From: CAVQBL01 sp963710715
GTDB lineage: Bacteria > Pseudomonadota > Gammaproteobacteria > DSM-16500
Reading direction: 5' to 3'
DNA: 25,253 nucleotides
Assembly (NCBI GenBank): GCA_963710715.1
Contig: CAVQBL010000001.1
Location: 1 to 25,253 of the forward strand
The notes beneath the pieces were generated by a model, which was given only the letters and a program-made list of their open reading frames with translations, searched no databases and was not told where the DNA came from. How positions within the stretch are numbered: position 1 is the first letter of the stretch; each line of letters begins with the position of its first letter. The position numbers and the translations under genes were made by a program. Positions 1 through 8,606 of the stretch are shown piece after piece.

Positions 1-2
1 GA

Positions 3-686
3 GTAATTAGTCCGTTACTTGCGAATCTTTATTTGCATTATGCATTTGATTACTGGATGAAAATAAATTATCCAAAAGTTCAATTTGAACGTTATGCGGA
101 TGATATTGTTATACATTTCAATTATGCCGATGATGCACGCAGATTCAAGAAACATCTGGAAGAAAGGCTATTAGAATGTAAACTAGAACTTCATCCAACA
201 AAAACAAAAATTGTTTATTGTAAAGATGAAGATCGTAAAGTGAAGTTTCCGACGATCAGTTTTGAATTTCTTGGTTTTGAATTTAGACCAAGAGGGTCAA
301 TTGGTAGAGGCGGAAAAAGATTCTGTAATTTTCTTCCTGCAGTAAGTCGACGCGCGATGACAGAAATGAAAAGGACGGTCAGAGCGTGGCGATTGAAATG
401 GTGTTGTGAAAAGAGCTTAGAAGATTTATCGAAAATGTTTAATCCAATTGCAAGAGGCTGGATTCAGTATTATGGAAAGTACTATAAATCAGCCCTTTTC
501 CCACTTGCCGAACAAATAAATCGGCATTTGGTGAAATGGGTTACAAACAAGTACAAGAACTTTAGGCGCAAACAAAGACGAGCTTCGCATATGCTAGGAA
601 AAGTTGCTCGTAGGAAAACAAATCTTTTTGCTCATTGGAGCATACTTGGATATTTACCGGCTGATGGAACAAGGAGAGCCGTATGA
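3..686 (+). CDS. ltrA: Group II intron reverse transcriptase/maturase, C-terminal part (5' cut by window edge)
   Basis: The frame is open from base 3, so the protein begins before the window. The first residues, VISPLLANLYLHYAF, are the conserved RT motif just before the catalytic box, and the active-site box RYADDIVIH follows at about residues 30-38 of the visible part. Next come the FLGFEF block, the maturase (GIIM) signature around NPIARGWIQYYGKYY, and a C-terminal HWSILGYLPADGTRRAV typical of bacterial intron maturases. The enzyme splices its own intron RNA and reverse-transcribes it at new DNA sites. The stop lies inside intron domain V, as is usual for these elements. No lesion is visible in this part, so the intron may be active, but the N-terminal RT motifs and the 5' splice site are outside the window. 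Confidence 0.95.
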   Translation, partial: VISPLLANLYLHYAFDYWMKINYPKVQFERYADDIVIHFNYADDARRFKKHLEERLLECKLELHPTKTKIVYCKDEDRKVKFPTISFEFLGFEFRPRGSIGRGGKRFCNFLPAVSRRAMTEMKRTVRAWRLKWCCEKSLEDLSKMFNPIARGWIQYYGKYYKSALFPLAEQINRHLVKWVTNKYKNFRRKQRRASHMLGKVARRKTNLFAHWSILGYLPADGTRRAV

Positions 687-750
687 CGGGAGACTGTCAC
701 GTACGGTTCGGAGAGCGACTGGCGGGGAAGTTCCGCCGGTCGACTCACCT
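676..750 (+). ncRNA. Group II intron domains V and VI (3' end of the intron)
   Basis: Positions 676-709 fold as a 34-nt domain V: it starts GAGCCGTA and ends TACGGTTC, with the AGC catalytic triad near the base. Domain VI follows at 713-746, with a GAG..CTC base, a long stem GACTGGCGG/CCGCCGGTC and an unpaired A at 743 as the likely branch-point adenosine. The 3' splice site should lie a few bases after this A, around 748-750, but I cannot fix it exactly without the 5' exon. The length and sequence of domain V are seen directly; the branch-point assignment follows the general group II model. Confidence 0.88.
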
Positions 751-853
751 CGATTTTAAAATTCAACTTAAAAATACTGATGGAACTTTCAGTAAAAGTC
801 GCATGTTAAAAGAACTAAAGCAATTCAGAACATTAAAATGGCTTTATTTTTAA
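750..853 (+). pseudogene. 3' exon of the gene interrupted by the group II intron
   Basis: Right after the intron end an open frame runs DFKIQLKNTDGTFSKSR..., continues to TLKWLYF and stops at 851-853. It has no start codon of its own, so it is the C-terminal end (about 33 residues) of a protein whose 5' exon lies before the window. The stretch is lysine-rich. I do not recognise the family. The next gene begins one base after this stop, so the two probably formed one operon. If the intron still splices, the host gene may be expressed whole and would not be a true pseudogene. Confidence 0.5.
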
Positions 854-854
854 T

Positions 855-1220
855 ATGATCGTTGAGCGTTTTAGCCTCTATGAGCTTGTGCAATCGCCTT
901 ATGCTAAGACTTTAATGGAGAAATATTTTAAAGCGGCGCGTTACCCTTATGGCGAATTCAATAAACTCGAAAGTGTGACCTTATTACTGTTGCAAAACAC
1001 GATTTTGGCAGATTATTTTAAAAACCAAGATCAAGAGTCATTAAAAGATTACGCAGCCGTTTATCAATATCGCGCAAATCTTTTAGAACAAGATGCACTC
1101 GATATGGAAAATAAATTTATTCAAGGTAGGTCAGAGTATGCTCACTTAAAAGCTGTCTATAAAAATACTGAAACCATTCATCAAGTTTTACTGCAAGACA
1201 TGCTAGCAAGTAATGAGTGA
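855..1220 (+). CDS. Small hypothetical protein (121 aa)
   Basis: The ATG at 855 lies one base after the stop of the preceding exon, which suggests translational coupling and a shared operon. The 121-residue product has no signal peptide or membrane segment that I can see. It looks largely helical, with regular Leu/Tyr/Lys spacing (for example YQYRANLLEQDALDMENKF). I do not recognise a family. Because it follows a gene invaded by a group II intron, it may belong to an older mobile element such as a plasmid or integrative element, but that is inference. Codon use and composition resemble the neighbours. Confidence 0.6.
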   Translation: MIVERFSLYELVQSPYAKTLMEKYFKAARYPYGEFNKLESVTLLLLQNTILADYFKNQDQESLKDYAAVYQYRANLLEQDALDMENKFIQGRSEYAHLKAVYKNTETIHQVLLQDMLASNE

Positions 1221-1452
1221 AAATTTAAATTTAAGTATTCGTTCGTCACTATTCTACGTTCTGATCTCCACTACGCTCCAATAAAAGTGAACGTCCATTC
1301 TGCCATTGCGTATGAGTTTAAGTTAAGAATCTTTTCATACAGCTTAACAACACCACCCTATTTCTATTGATTGACTCTCTGTTGAAATTAGATTATGGTT
1401 ATGTTAACCAATATAAGATTAGGAATTCTAAAGAAAAAATATCGATTAATCT

Positions 1453-1623
1453 CAAATAGAAGAACAATTAAAACAAATCAATGCACGCCTTTCTTATATT
1501 GAAAGTAAATTTAATATCACACCACATTACTATGCAGTCAAACCACCGCAAGAAAAACCAACGACCCAACAACCCGAAAAACCTCAAGCTGTTCTAGAGC
1601 ACTCTTTTAACAAGGTGGGTTAA
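1453..1623 (+). pseudogene. Coiled-coil protein fragment, C-terminal end
   Basis: An open frame reads QIEEQLKQINARLSYIESKF, then a proline/glutamine-rich tail (KPPQEKPTTQQPEKPQ), and ends at a stop at 1621-1623. A stop two codons upstream of it removes any start. The heptad-like first part suggests a coiled coil. It is a remnant of an unidentified gene, or the degraded first codons of the adjoining IS481-like transposase in another frame. I cannot tell which. Confidence 0.35.
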
Positions 1624-1761
1624 TCTTTATCTTGAAACTAAAGATGCAGGTTTCGTTTGTCGCAAATGTGATATTTCTCGTCCCACCTTACGTAAGTGGT
1701 ATAGACGTTATTTAAAAGAGAGTTGTAAAAAATCCGCAAATGCAGTTTGGTGGAGTTTTTA
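1613..1761 (+). pseudogene. IS481-family transposase N-terminal helix-turn-helix relic
   Basis: A frame without a start reads RWVNLYLETKDAGFVCRKCD, then ISRPTLRKWYRRYL, and stops at 1759-1761. The pattern of a Cys-containing helix-turn-helix followed by SRPTLRKW..RY is that of the N-terminal DNA-binding domain of IS481-type integrase-core transposases. Everything after the HTH, including the DDE core, is missing, so this is a dead fragment. It marks past insertion activity at the upstream border of the Wadjet operon. Confidence 0.6.
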
Positions 1762-1832
1762 GCGAGCACAAAAGCTGACAAAAGAACATGATTTTGATAG
1801 GTTGCTATTCTCTAATCGATTCATAAAACCCC

Positions 1833-3291
1833 ATGAAAGCAACCAAAGTCATTGCCAGTTACCAACGTTTGCGTACTCAACCGCTTTGGCGGCTGCTCGC
1901 TGCTGACAATGGGCCTACGATTATTGGGCTTTTGCAAACACATTTACTGGAAAACGAACGTAGCCTGCCGGCTTCCCTCTTTTATGAACGTATTAACAAT
2001 GATTTGGAAGAGCTGCGTGCACGCGGTGAAGATATTCCGCAAACAGCACAGTTATATGCTGCCGACTGGCTTGCAAAAGGTTATTTGGAGCGGCGCTTTC
2101 CTGCTGGCGCTTTAGAAGAAGAATATGAACTTTCCTCCAGCGCTGCGAACGCAATTCGTTTTATTAGTAGTTTAATTGAACCGCGATCCGCCGCAACAGA
2201 AAGCCGGCTTGCTACTGTTATTCATCAACTCGTTAGATTAAGCGAAGAAACAGACACTAACCCAGAAACCCGTATTGCCGCTTTGATTGCTGACCGGGAA
2301 CGCATTGATCGTGAAATTCATGCCATCCAACATGGAAAATTAGTATCATTACCCGATGCACGTGCTCTTGAAAGAGCACGGGAAATTATTGCATTAACAG
2401 ATGAGCTTATCGGCGATTTTCGTCGAGTCAGAGATGAATTCGAATTTTTGAATCGTGACCTGCGCATACATATTATGCGTAATGAAGGTAACCGTGGAGA
2501 AGCATTAGATGCTTTGTTTTAGGTGTGGATGTGATTAGCCAAAGTGATGCAGGACAATCGTTTTCTGCTTTTTGGCGATTGCTCACTGATCCGGAACAAG
2601 GTACAGCTTTAGAAGATGCGCTTGAAAACATTATGTCTCGCCCATTTTCAACTATGCTTGATATGCGTGAACGACGCTTTCTTTTACGCTTAACCGGTAC
2701 GCTGCTCGAACAAAGCGGTACCGTGCATGAAGTATTACAACATTTTGCTCGTAGCCTCAAACACTTTGTGCAAAGCCGCGAGTATTTAGAACAAAGGCGC
2801 CTCAATCATCTCTTTAAAGAAGCCCAACAAGCGGCTATATCTATTAAAGAAAACATCAAAGCAAATAATATGCTTGATTATTCATTAGTATTATCAAGCA
2901 GCCGTTTGCGTTCTCTTAGCCAATGGATACTGCATGATCCCGCTTCTCAGCTAGTAAATGTCGGTATTTTCGATGGAGAAACACCACCTATTGATATCCA
3001 AACCATTAGCGAGCTTGTAGCGCAATCAGAAATCAATTTTCGCAATTTGAGAAATAATATTTTAGCTATGCTGCAAGAGCAGCCACAAATAAGCATTGCT
3101 GGTATATAAATCGATTTTCTGCTGCTCAAGGGCTTGGGAGTATTGTTGGCTATCTTGCGCTCGGCAGTCGTCATGGTGTCAATGCCAAAGGTAATGAAAT
3201 AGTGAGCTGGTTAGGCCATGATGATAAACTGCGTCATGCACGTATTCCAATAATTTATTTTTTGCGAGAAAAAATGAATGATTTCATCTGA
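1833..3291 (+). pseudogene. jetA: JetA, Wadjet MukF-like subunit (DUF3375), with two frameshifts
   Basis: Three overlapping frames together rebuild one DUF3375 protein of about 483 residues, the normal length. Frame 1 (1833-2522) begins MKATKVIASYQRLRTQPLWRL and ends at DALF. Frame 2 (about 2519-3109) continues VDVISQSDAGQSFSAFWRLL. Frame 3 (about 3109-3291) is the C-terminus, GLGSIVGYLALGSRHG...IPIIYFLREKM. The first break fits loss of one T in the T-run at 2517-2520. The second fits loss of one base near 3106-3110 (GTATATAAATC). JetA is the kleisin-like subunit that, in the Wadjet family, bridges JetC heads and binds JetB. The reconstructed stop overlaps jetB by 14 nt, as in intact operons. 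No convincing slippery site for ribosomal frameshifting lies at either break. Confidence 0.88.
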
Positions 3292-3968
3292 ACAACAAGC
3301 GGAAAATGTATCGATAGAAGATAATCAGCAAGGATTATTTTTAGGTGATAACAGCACACTGCCCTTCGATACACGCAGAGTACTCATACAACTACTCATG
3401 GGCCCCTCACTTGAAGCCCAACGCCATTCCAACCTTTGGCCTGTCTTATTGCGTGATGAAGCGTTAATACGCAGCCGCTTGTCTGAGCTTTTTCTCGACT
3501 TAGTACTTGACCATGATTTACAAGTGGCATTTACACGTCAACTTCATGTAGCAGAATTGGATATTCCCGTCTTACTGCGTCGTGCACAATTAACTTTTGT
3601 TGACTCTGTCTTGATACTTTATTTGCGACAAAGATTAGCACATGCAGAAGCTCAAGGAATACGTGCTGTGGTTCCAGCAAGTTACAGAAGAAATTGAAGA
3701 ACATTTAACACTGTATGAGCGTGGTGCCAACACCGATCATGCAGGCTTTATTAAACGAGTTCGCGCATCCGTTGAAAAAATAAAAAAGCATAATATCCTA
3801 CAAAAAATTCGCGCCAGTGACGAGCGATTTGAAGTATCTCCCACGCTGAAATTATTGTTTTCAGCAGAAGAAATTCAAGCATTGACTCGCCTTTATCAGA
3901 ACATGGCATCTGGCACAATTGCATGCACAGAGCAAACTAACGTCGATAACAAAGAAGATGAAGTATGA
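3278..3968 (+). pseudogene. jetB: JetB, Wadjet MukE-like subunit (DUF4194), with one frameshift
   Basis: Two frames make up one DUF4194 protein of about 229 residues. The first (3278-3697) covers LPFDTRRVLIQLLMGPSLEA to LRQRLAHAEAQGIRAVV. The second (about 3684-3968) covers TEEIEEHLTLYERGANTDHA and RFEVSPTLKLLFSAEEIQALTRLY. Removing one T in GTTACAG (3681-3687) restores a continuous reading, so the lesion is a single-base insertion. JetB is the small winged-helix subunit that binds JetA in the Wadjet SMC-like complex. The end overlaps the jetC start by the ATGA type of junction. With jetA also broken, no functional complex is expected unless the indels are sequencing errors. Confidence 0.87.
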
Positions 3969-6900
3969 AGGAAAATATGAATGACTTATTTGGCCACGAA
4001 CAGTATCGCATCCGGCAACTGCAGGTATTCAATTGGGGAACTTTCTCAAATTTGCATGATATTCACATTGCAGAACGTGGATTTTTATTTGTTGGTCGCT
4101 CTGGATCTGGAAAATCAACTTTATTAGATGCATTTTCTGCATTATTAGTACCGCCCAAATGGCTAGACTTTAACGCTGCAGCAAGAGAAGCAGATCGCAG
4201 CGGTCGTGATCGCAATTTAGTAACCTATGTGCGCGGCGCCTGGGCTGAACAGAAAGACAATGAATCAGGCCACGTAGCAACTCAATATTTACGCACTGGA
4301 ACTACGTGGTCAGCATTAGCTTTATCTTACCGCAATGTACTTGGGAAAACTGTCGTGCTGGTACAACTTTTTTGGCTACGTGGAAACAGTAATAATAATG
4401 CAGATGTTCATCGGCACTACTTTATCTTTGAACGCCCATTTGATTTGCGCGAATTACAAAATTTTGATTTGAATATCCGCAATCTAAAATTATCTCTTCC
4501 CGATACAGCCGCTTTCGATGAGTTCCGCCCCTACTGTGAGCGCTTTCGTCGTTTACTTGGCATTGAAAGCGACATGGCACTCCGATTACTGCATAAAACA
4601 CAGTCGGCTAAAAATCTTGGCGATCTTAATACATTTTTGCGCGATTTTATGCTGGATAAACCGGTAACATTTGATGTGGCAGAACGATTAGTCACAGAAT
4701 TTTCTGAATTGAGCGAAGCACATCAAGCAGTCGTTACTGCACGTGAACAAGTTCAGGTTTTATCACCCGCTCAAGACGAATACCAATCATTACAAAAACA
4801 GCAACTAGAAAAAAATGCACTCGAAAATATAAAACTTGGCATAGACGGCTACCGCGAATCCTGTAGAAAAAACTTGCTTGAACAATTTATTAAAACACTA
4901 GCCACACAAAATGAAGGTCTTGCTGGTGAAATGCAGCAAAAAGAAAAAAATTTAAATAATCAAATTCTAATATTACGAGACCTTGAGCAACAGCACAATG
5001 AAATGGGCGGCAATCAGATTGCGCAATGGGAAGCTGAACAAACCGAATTGGAAAAACGACTCGCTGAACGACTCCGAAAAAAAGAACTTGCACTCGATAC
5101 TTGCAGCAAACTTAACTGGACACTACCCGACTCACCTCATGATTTTGCCGAATTAGTTGGCACAGCACGTCAAGAATTGGAAAACGGACAAGCACTCTCT
5201 GATATCACACGAGCGGAACAATTTAATCTTGTTAATCAAAGAGAAAATATTGAAAAAGAATTTGCACTGATCAGAAAAGAAGTGCAAGCCTTGAAACGCC
5301 AACCCTCTAACATCCCCGCTGAAATGCTGGAGCTGCGCGGAGCAGTTTCATCAGCCCTAGGGTTACACGAATCTGCATTGCCCTTTATCGGTGAACTCAT
5401 TGAAATCCGACCCCAAGAAACACAATGGCAAGGTGCAATTGAACGTGTGCTACGTGGATTTGCGCTTTCATTACTTATTGAAGATTCCCATTATACGAGT
5501 CTTTCAAATTACATTAATACTGTTAATCTTAGAAAAAAGTTAGTTTATTTTCGTATGGGACAAATTGAATGGTCGCAAAATAAATCAACTACACATGACT
5601 TATTGATTCACAAACTAACTCTCAAAGAGGGCAAATATTTTGCGTGGCTGCAAGTAGAACTTACACAACGCTTTAATTATACCTGCGTTGAATCGCTACA
5701 AGCTTTTAGAAACACGGACAAAGCTTTAACCCGCGAAGGACAAATCCGTCATAGCAAAACACGACATGAAAAAGATGACCGCTGGCAAGTAGATGATCGT
5801 ATTAATTGGGTATTAGGGTTTGATAACCGTGAAAAATTAACATTATGTGAACAGCGAGCCCAAACATTAGCTGATACACTGAGTCAACTTAATCAAAAAA
5901 TTGATCACCTGACAGAAAAAGACAAGTTACGTGCTAGCAGAAGTTTGCTCTGTCAAATTCTTGCTAATATGCAATGGCAAGAGATTGATGTTACCCCGCT
6001 AACAGAAAGAATGGCTGCTGTTAAAGAACAATTGCGTACCGCATTGAACAGCAATACCCTTTTGAAAAAAATGAGTGAACGCATTGAACAGCAAAGAGCA
6101 ATGATAGAAAAATCTGAAAAACAATTGCGTGAAACTAAGGTTAAATATGATGTTAATGCCAATCAGATCAAAGAGAATCAGGAAAAATTACTGGATTTGC
6201 AAAACACATTATTAGCTATGTCATTAACATCTTATCAAATCAATGCATTGGCTGAGCGTTTCGCAGAACTTCCTCATCAACCCACACTTAAAAATTTAGA
6301 TGATTTGACAAGAAGCGTAGAACGTAAATTAAGTAAAGAAATCGAAACCTTAGTTAACGAATGTAACACACTCGATAAATCAATCGAAATCCGTTTTGCA
6401 GAATTTAAACGTAAGTGGCCGTTGGATGCGAGTGATGTGGATGCAACTTTGGCCAGTGCGCCCGACTTTTTTGCTAAATTACAGCGCTTACGAACTGATA
6501 GATTACCTGAACATGAAGAACGTTTTTTTAAATTACTGAAAAACCAAAGTCATCAAAACTTGGCTGCATTATCAACTCACCTCTCCCAAGCACGTAAAGC
6601 TATTTCTGAACGCATGGCATTAGTCAATGAGAGTCTCAGTCAAGCGCCTTTTAATCCGGGAACTTATCTCTATATTGATGCCACTGACAAACAATTACCT
6701 GAAGTACGCGATTTTCGACAGCAAATTCAGCAGGCGTTGAGCCATGCCTGGACTGAGGATCGTGAACACGCAGAAGCTCGCTTTGCTATCTTACAACAGT
6801 TAGTGGAAAAATTAGGTAGTAATGAAAGCGAACAAAAACGCTGGCGTGAATCTGTGCTAGACGTAAGACTGCATGTTGAATTTATTGGCCGTGAACGTGA

Positions 6901-7306
6901 TCAAAATAATCATGAAGTAGAAATTCATCGCAGTGGAGCAGGCAAATCAGGAGGACAGCGCCAAAAACTTGCCACCACTTGTCTTGCGGCCGCTTTGCGA
7001 TATCAACTGGGTGGCAATGATCATCATCTCCCGGTGTATGCACCGGTTATTTTAGACGAAGCATTTGATAAAGCTGATAATGAATTCACTGCATTAGCTA
7101 TGAATATTTTTGCCAATTTTGGTTTTCAAATGATTGTGGCTACACCCTTAAAATCTGTCATGACCTTGGAACCTTTCATTGGAGGCGCCTGCTTTGTGGA
7201 TATTAGTGATCGTCGACACTCGGGCGTATTGTTAATAGAGTATGACGATAATCAGCAACGTCTAAAACTTCCGGAGCATACCTATGGCGACGTTAAAGTT
7301 TCCTGA
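3965..7306 (+). CDS. jetC: JetC, Wadjet SMC/MukB-like ATPase
   Basis: This uninterrupted 1113-residue protein has the layout of an SMC/MukB-like ATPase. The N-terminal Walker A is G44-RSGSGKS around residues 44-51, followed by the R/K-rich loop typical of JetC. Long Glu/Gln/Lys-rich coiled coils run either side of a hinge in the middle (about residues 400-620). The C-terminal signature SGGQRQK lies near residue 995 and the Walker B VILDEAFDKADNE near residue 1030. In Wadjet systems JetC is the motor that extrudes plasmid DNA loops so that small circles are recognised and cut. The start overlaps the jetB stop (ATGA) and the end overlaps jetD by 23 nt, so the operon order is jetA-jetB-jetC-jetD (type I). 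It is intact although its partners JetA and JetB are frameshifted. Confidence 0.95.
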   Translation: MKENMNDLFGHEQYRIRQLQVFNWGTFSNLHDIHIAERGFLFVGRSGSGKSTLLDAFSALLVPPKWLDFNAAAREADRSGRDRNLVTYVRGAWAEQKDNESGHVATQYLRTGTTWSALALSYRNVLGKTVVLVQLFWLRGNSNNNADVHRHYFIFERPFDLRELQNFDLNIRNLKLSLPDTAAFDEFRPYCERFRRLLGIESDMALRLLHKTQSAKNLGDLNTFLRDFMLDKPVTFDVAERLVTEFSELSEAHQAVVTAREQVQVLSPAQDEYQSLQKQQLEKNALENIKLGIDGYRESCRKNLLEQFIKTLATQNEGLAGEMQQKEKNLNNQILILRDLEQQHNEMGGNQIAQWEAEQTELEKRLAERLRKKELALDTCSKLNWTLPDSPHDFAELVGTARQELENGQALSDITRAEQFNLVNQRENIEKEFALIRKEVQALKRQPSNIPAEMLELRGAVSSALGLHESALPFIGELIEIRPQETQWQGAIERVLRGFALSLLIEDSHYTSLSNYINTVNLRKKLVYFRMGQIEWSQNKSTTHDLLIHKLTLKEGKYFAWLQVELTQRFNYTCVESLQAFRNTDKALTREGQIRHSKTRHEKDDRWQVDDRINWVLGFDNREKLTLCEQRAQTLADTLSQLNQKIDHLTEKDKLRASRSLLCQILANMQWQEIDVTPLTERMAAVKEQLRTALNSNTLLKKMSERIEQQRAMIEKSEKQLRETKVKYDVNANQIKENQEKLLDLQNTLLAMSLTSYQINALAERFAELPHQPTLKNLDDLTRSVERKLSKEIETLVNECNTLDKSIEIRFAEFKRKWPLDASDVDATLASAPDFFAKLQRLRTDRLPEHEERFFKLLKNQSHQNLAALSTHLSQARKAISERMALVNESLSQAPFNPGTYLYIDATDKQLPEVRDFRQQIQQALSHAWTEDREHAEARFAILQQLVEKLGSNESEQKRWRESVLDVRLHVEFIGRERDQNNHEVEIHRSGAGKSGGQRQKLATTCLAAALRYQLGGNDHHLPVYAPVILDEAFDKADNEFTALAMNIFANFGFQMIVATPLKSVMTLEPFIGGACFVDISDRRHSGVLLIEYDDNQQRLKLPEHTYGDVKVS

Positions 7307-8468
7307 TGATGTACGTCGTCAACTGCATCGCCAATATCAAAATAATCATCGCACTTGGCTTGCTTGCACAGATCAATTTCCATTAACCCTAAAACTGGGT
7401 TCACCTAATGAAAAGCAGGCACAGCAACTATTAGAAACGATTCAGGCATGGGTTTCTGCATGGCAATCCTGGCAAGGTGCTGGCAAACTTGTTTGGTGTG
7501 AACGGCGTTGGCGCAATTTAGGTATACAACGTTTACCTGAACAAATTATTTTGCACACACCGACAGACGTTGCTGCATGGGTGGGAGATATCTTACGCTG
7601 GGAAAAAGCCCATCAACGTTATCAACTGTTTGTAACAACATGGCCAACGTTGAAAAACTGCATACAGCGTTATTTTGATATATTAGCTGATTATACGGAC
7701 GACGATATCCATCGTTTAATATCCGTGTTAACTTGGATAGAAACCAATCCGCAATCTCATCTTTATCCACGCCAATTACCTCTTATCGGCGTTGATAGTA
7801 AATGGCTTGAGCGACGAAAATCATTAATCAATGATTTAATTGCCACACTACAAGGAAATGCAGATCAAACGCTCGATTTTTTTCAACGCTGTGGTTTAAG
7901 GCAAATGCCTTACACGATTCGTTTGCGCTTGTTAGATAAAAATATGCGTGCATACTTTGCAGGGCTTGAAGATATCAGTGTCCCATTGCAGCAACTTACT
8001 AAATTAAATCTTTCTGTTGCACAGGTTTATATTGTAGAAAACTTGCAAACGGGATTGGCTTTTGATGATTTACCCAATTCTATTGTTTTAATGCAGCTCG
8101 GATACAATGTGGAAGTTCTTGCTGATTTGCCATGGTTAAAAAAAGCAGATTGTATTTATTGGGGAGACATTGATACGCATGGTTTTGCCATCCTGAACCG
8201 TGCACGTTCGTATTTGCCTCATGTAAGATCGTTGCTGATGGATGAAAAAACACTGCATCAACATCAATCTTTATGGGCTTCCGAAGACAAACAGCATTCT
8301 GCTGCAGAATTTCCATTGTTAACCGAGAGTGAACAGACGATGTACCGTCGTCTTAAACAGCAGCACTGGGGTATCAATGTACGTCTTGAGCAAGAACGTA
8401 TTGCATGGGACTATGCTTGGACAGAGATTCACAGCGAAGACGCGACCCAAAGTATATCATTGGGATAA
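7284..8468 (+). CDS. jetD: JetD, Wadjet Toprim nuclease subunit (DUF3322/DUF2220)
   Basis: The 394-residue protein fits JetD in length and in its place after jetC. The N-terminal two thirds match the DUF3322 region in style. The C-terminal DUF2220 part is a Toprim fold: an acidic residue in the strand VYIVENLQT (E252) and a DxD in IYWGDIDTHGF (D295, D297) would bind the metals. JetD is the nuclease that cuts DNA once the JetABC motor stalls on a small circle. The ATG at 7284 lies inside the jetC end (23-nt overlap), which implies translational coupling. The reading frame is intact. On its own it is unlikely to act without JetA and JetB, but a leftover metal-dependent nuclease could be a burden, which makes its preservation interesting. 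Confidence 0.93.
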   Translation: MATLKFPDDVRRQLHRQYQNNHRTWLACTDQFPLTLKLGSPNEKQAQQLLETIQAWVSAWQSWQGAGKLVWCERRWRNLGIQRLPEQIILHTPTDVAAWVGDILRWEKAHQRYQLFVTTWPTLKNCIQRYFDILADYTDDDIHRLISVLTWIETNPQSHLYPRQLPLIGVDSKWLERRKSLINDLIATLQGNADQTLDFFQRCGLRQMPYTIRLRLLDKNMRAYFAGLEDISVPLQQLTKLNLSVAQVYIVENLQTGLAFDDLPNSIVLMQLGYNVEVLADLPWLKKADCIYWGDIDTHGFAILNRARSYLPHVRSLLMDEKTLHQHQSLWASEDKQHSAAEFPLLTESEQTMYRRLKQQHWGINVRLEQERIAWDYAWTEIHSEDATQSISLG

Positions 8469-8473
8469 ACGTG

Positions 8474-8560
8474 TTGCCCCGTTTTAGCCCCGAAGTTTCA
8501 CTGTTTTTTAAAAAGTAAATCATAAATCAATATATTACAATTAATAGACCAATTTAATCC
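8474..8560 (+). repeat. att-like repeat block 1 (GCCCCG repeats plus AT-rich element)
   Basis: TTGCCCCGTTTTAGCCCCG at 8474-8492 is repeated exactly (19 bp) at 12086-12104. It is followed by an AT-rich block (TTTTTTAAAAAGTAAATCAT, then AAATCAATATATTAC) that recurs in diverged form at about 11870-11905, next to a tRNA-3'-end-like sequence. Blocks of this kind usually lie beside attachment sites of tyrosine-integrase islands, where the short repeats may be integrase arm sites. Here it begins a few bases after the jetD stop and so may mark the right border of the segment carrying Wadjet. Confidence 0.5.
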
Positions 8561-8606
8561 TATTGGGTTACCTTGTTGTCGCGGTCTTGAGTGTAAATTA
8601 ATGCTT

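Larger units (their letters stand above)
1221..1832 (+). other. Gene-poor decayed stretch upstream of the Wadjet operon
   Basis: No intact gene is visible. Positions 1221-1450 show nothing that I can assign. About 1453-1623 holds an open coiled-coil fragment without a start, and 1613-1761 an IS481-type helix-turn-helix relic (both listed separately). The last 70 bases before jetA are AT-rich and may carry its promoter: a TTGATA at 1794-1799 resembles a -35 box, but no -10 box at good spacing stands out. Confidence 0.5.

Noticed and set aside
2510..2530. Programmed ribosomal frameshift in jetA
   Set aside because: The required -1 shift at TTG TTT TAG would leave the P-site tRNA on GTT, and the T-run is only four bases, so slippage is unlikely.
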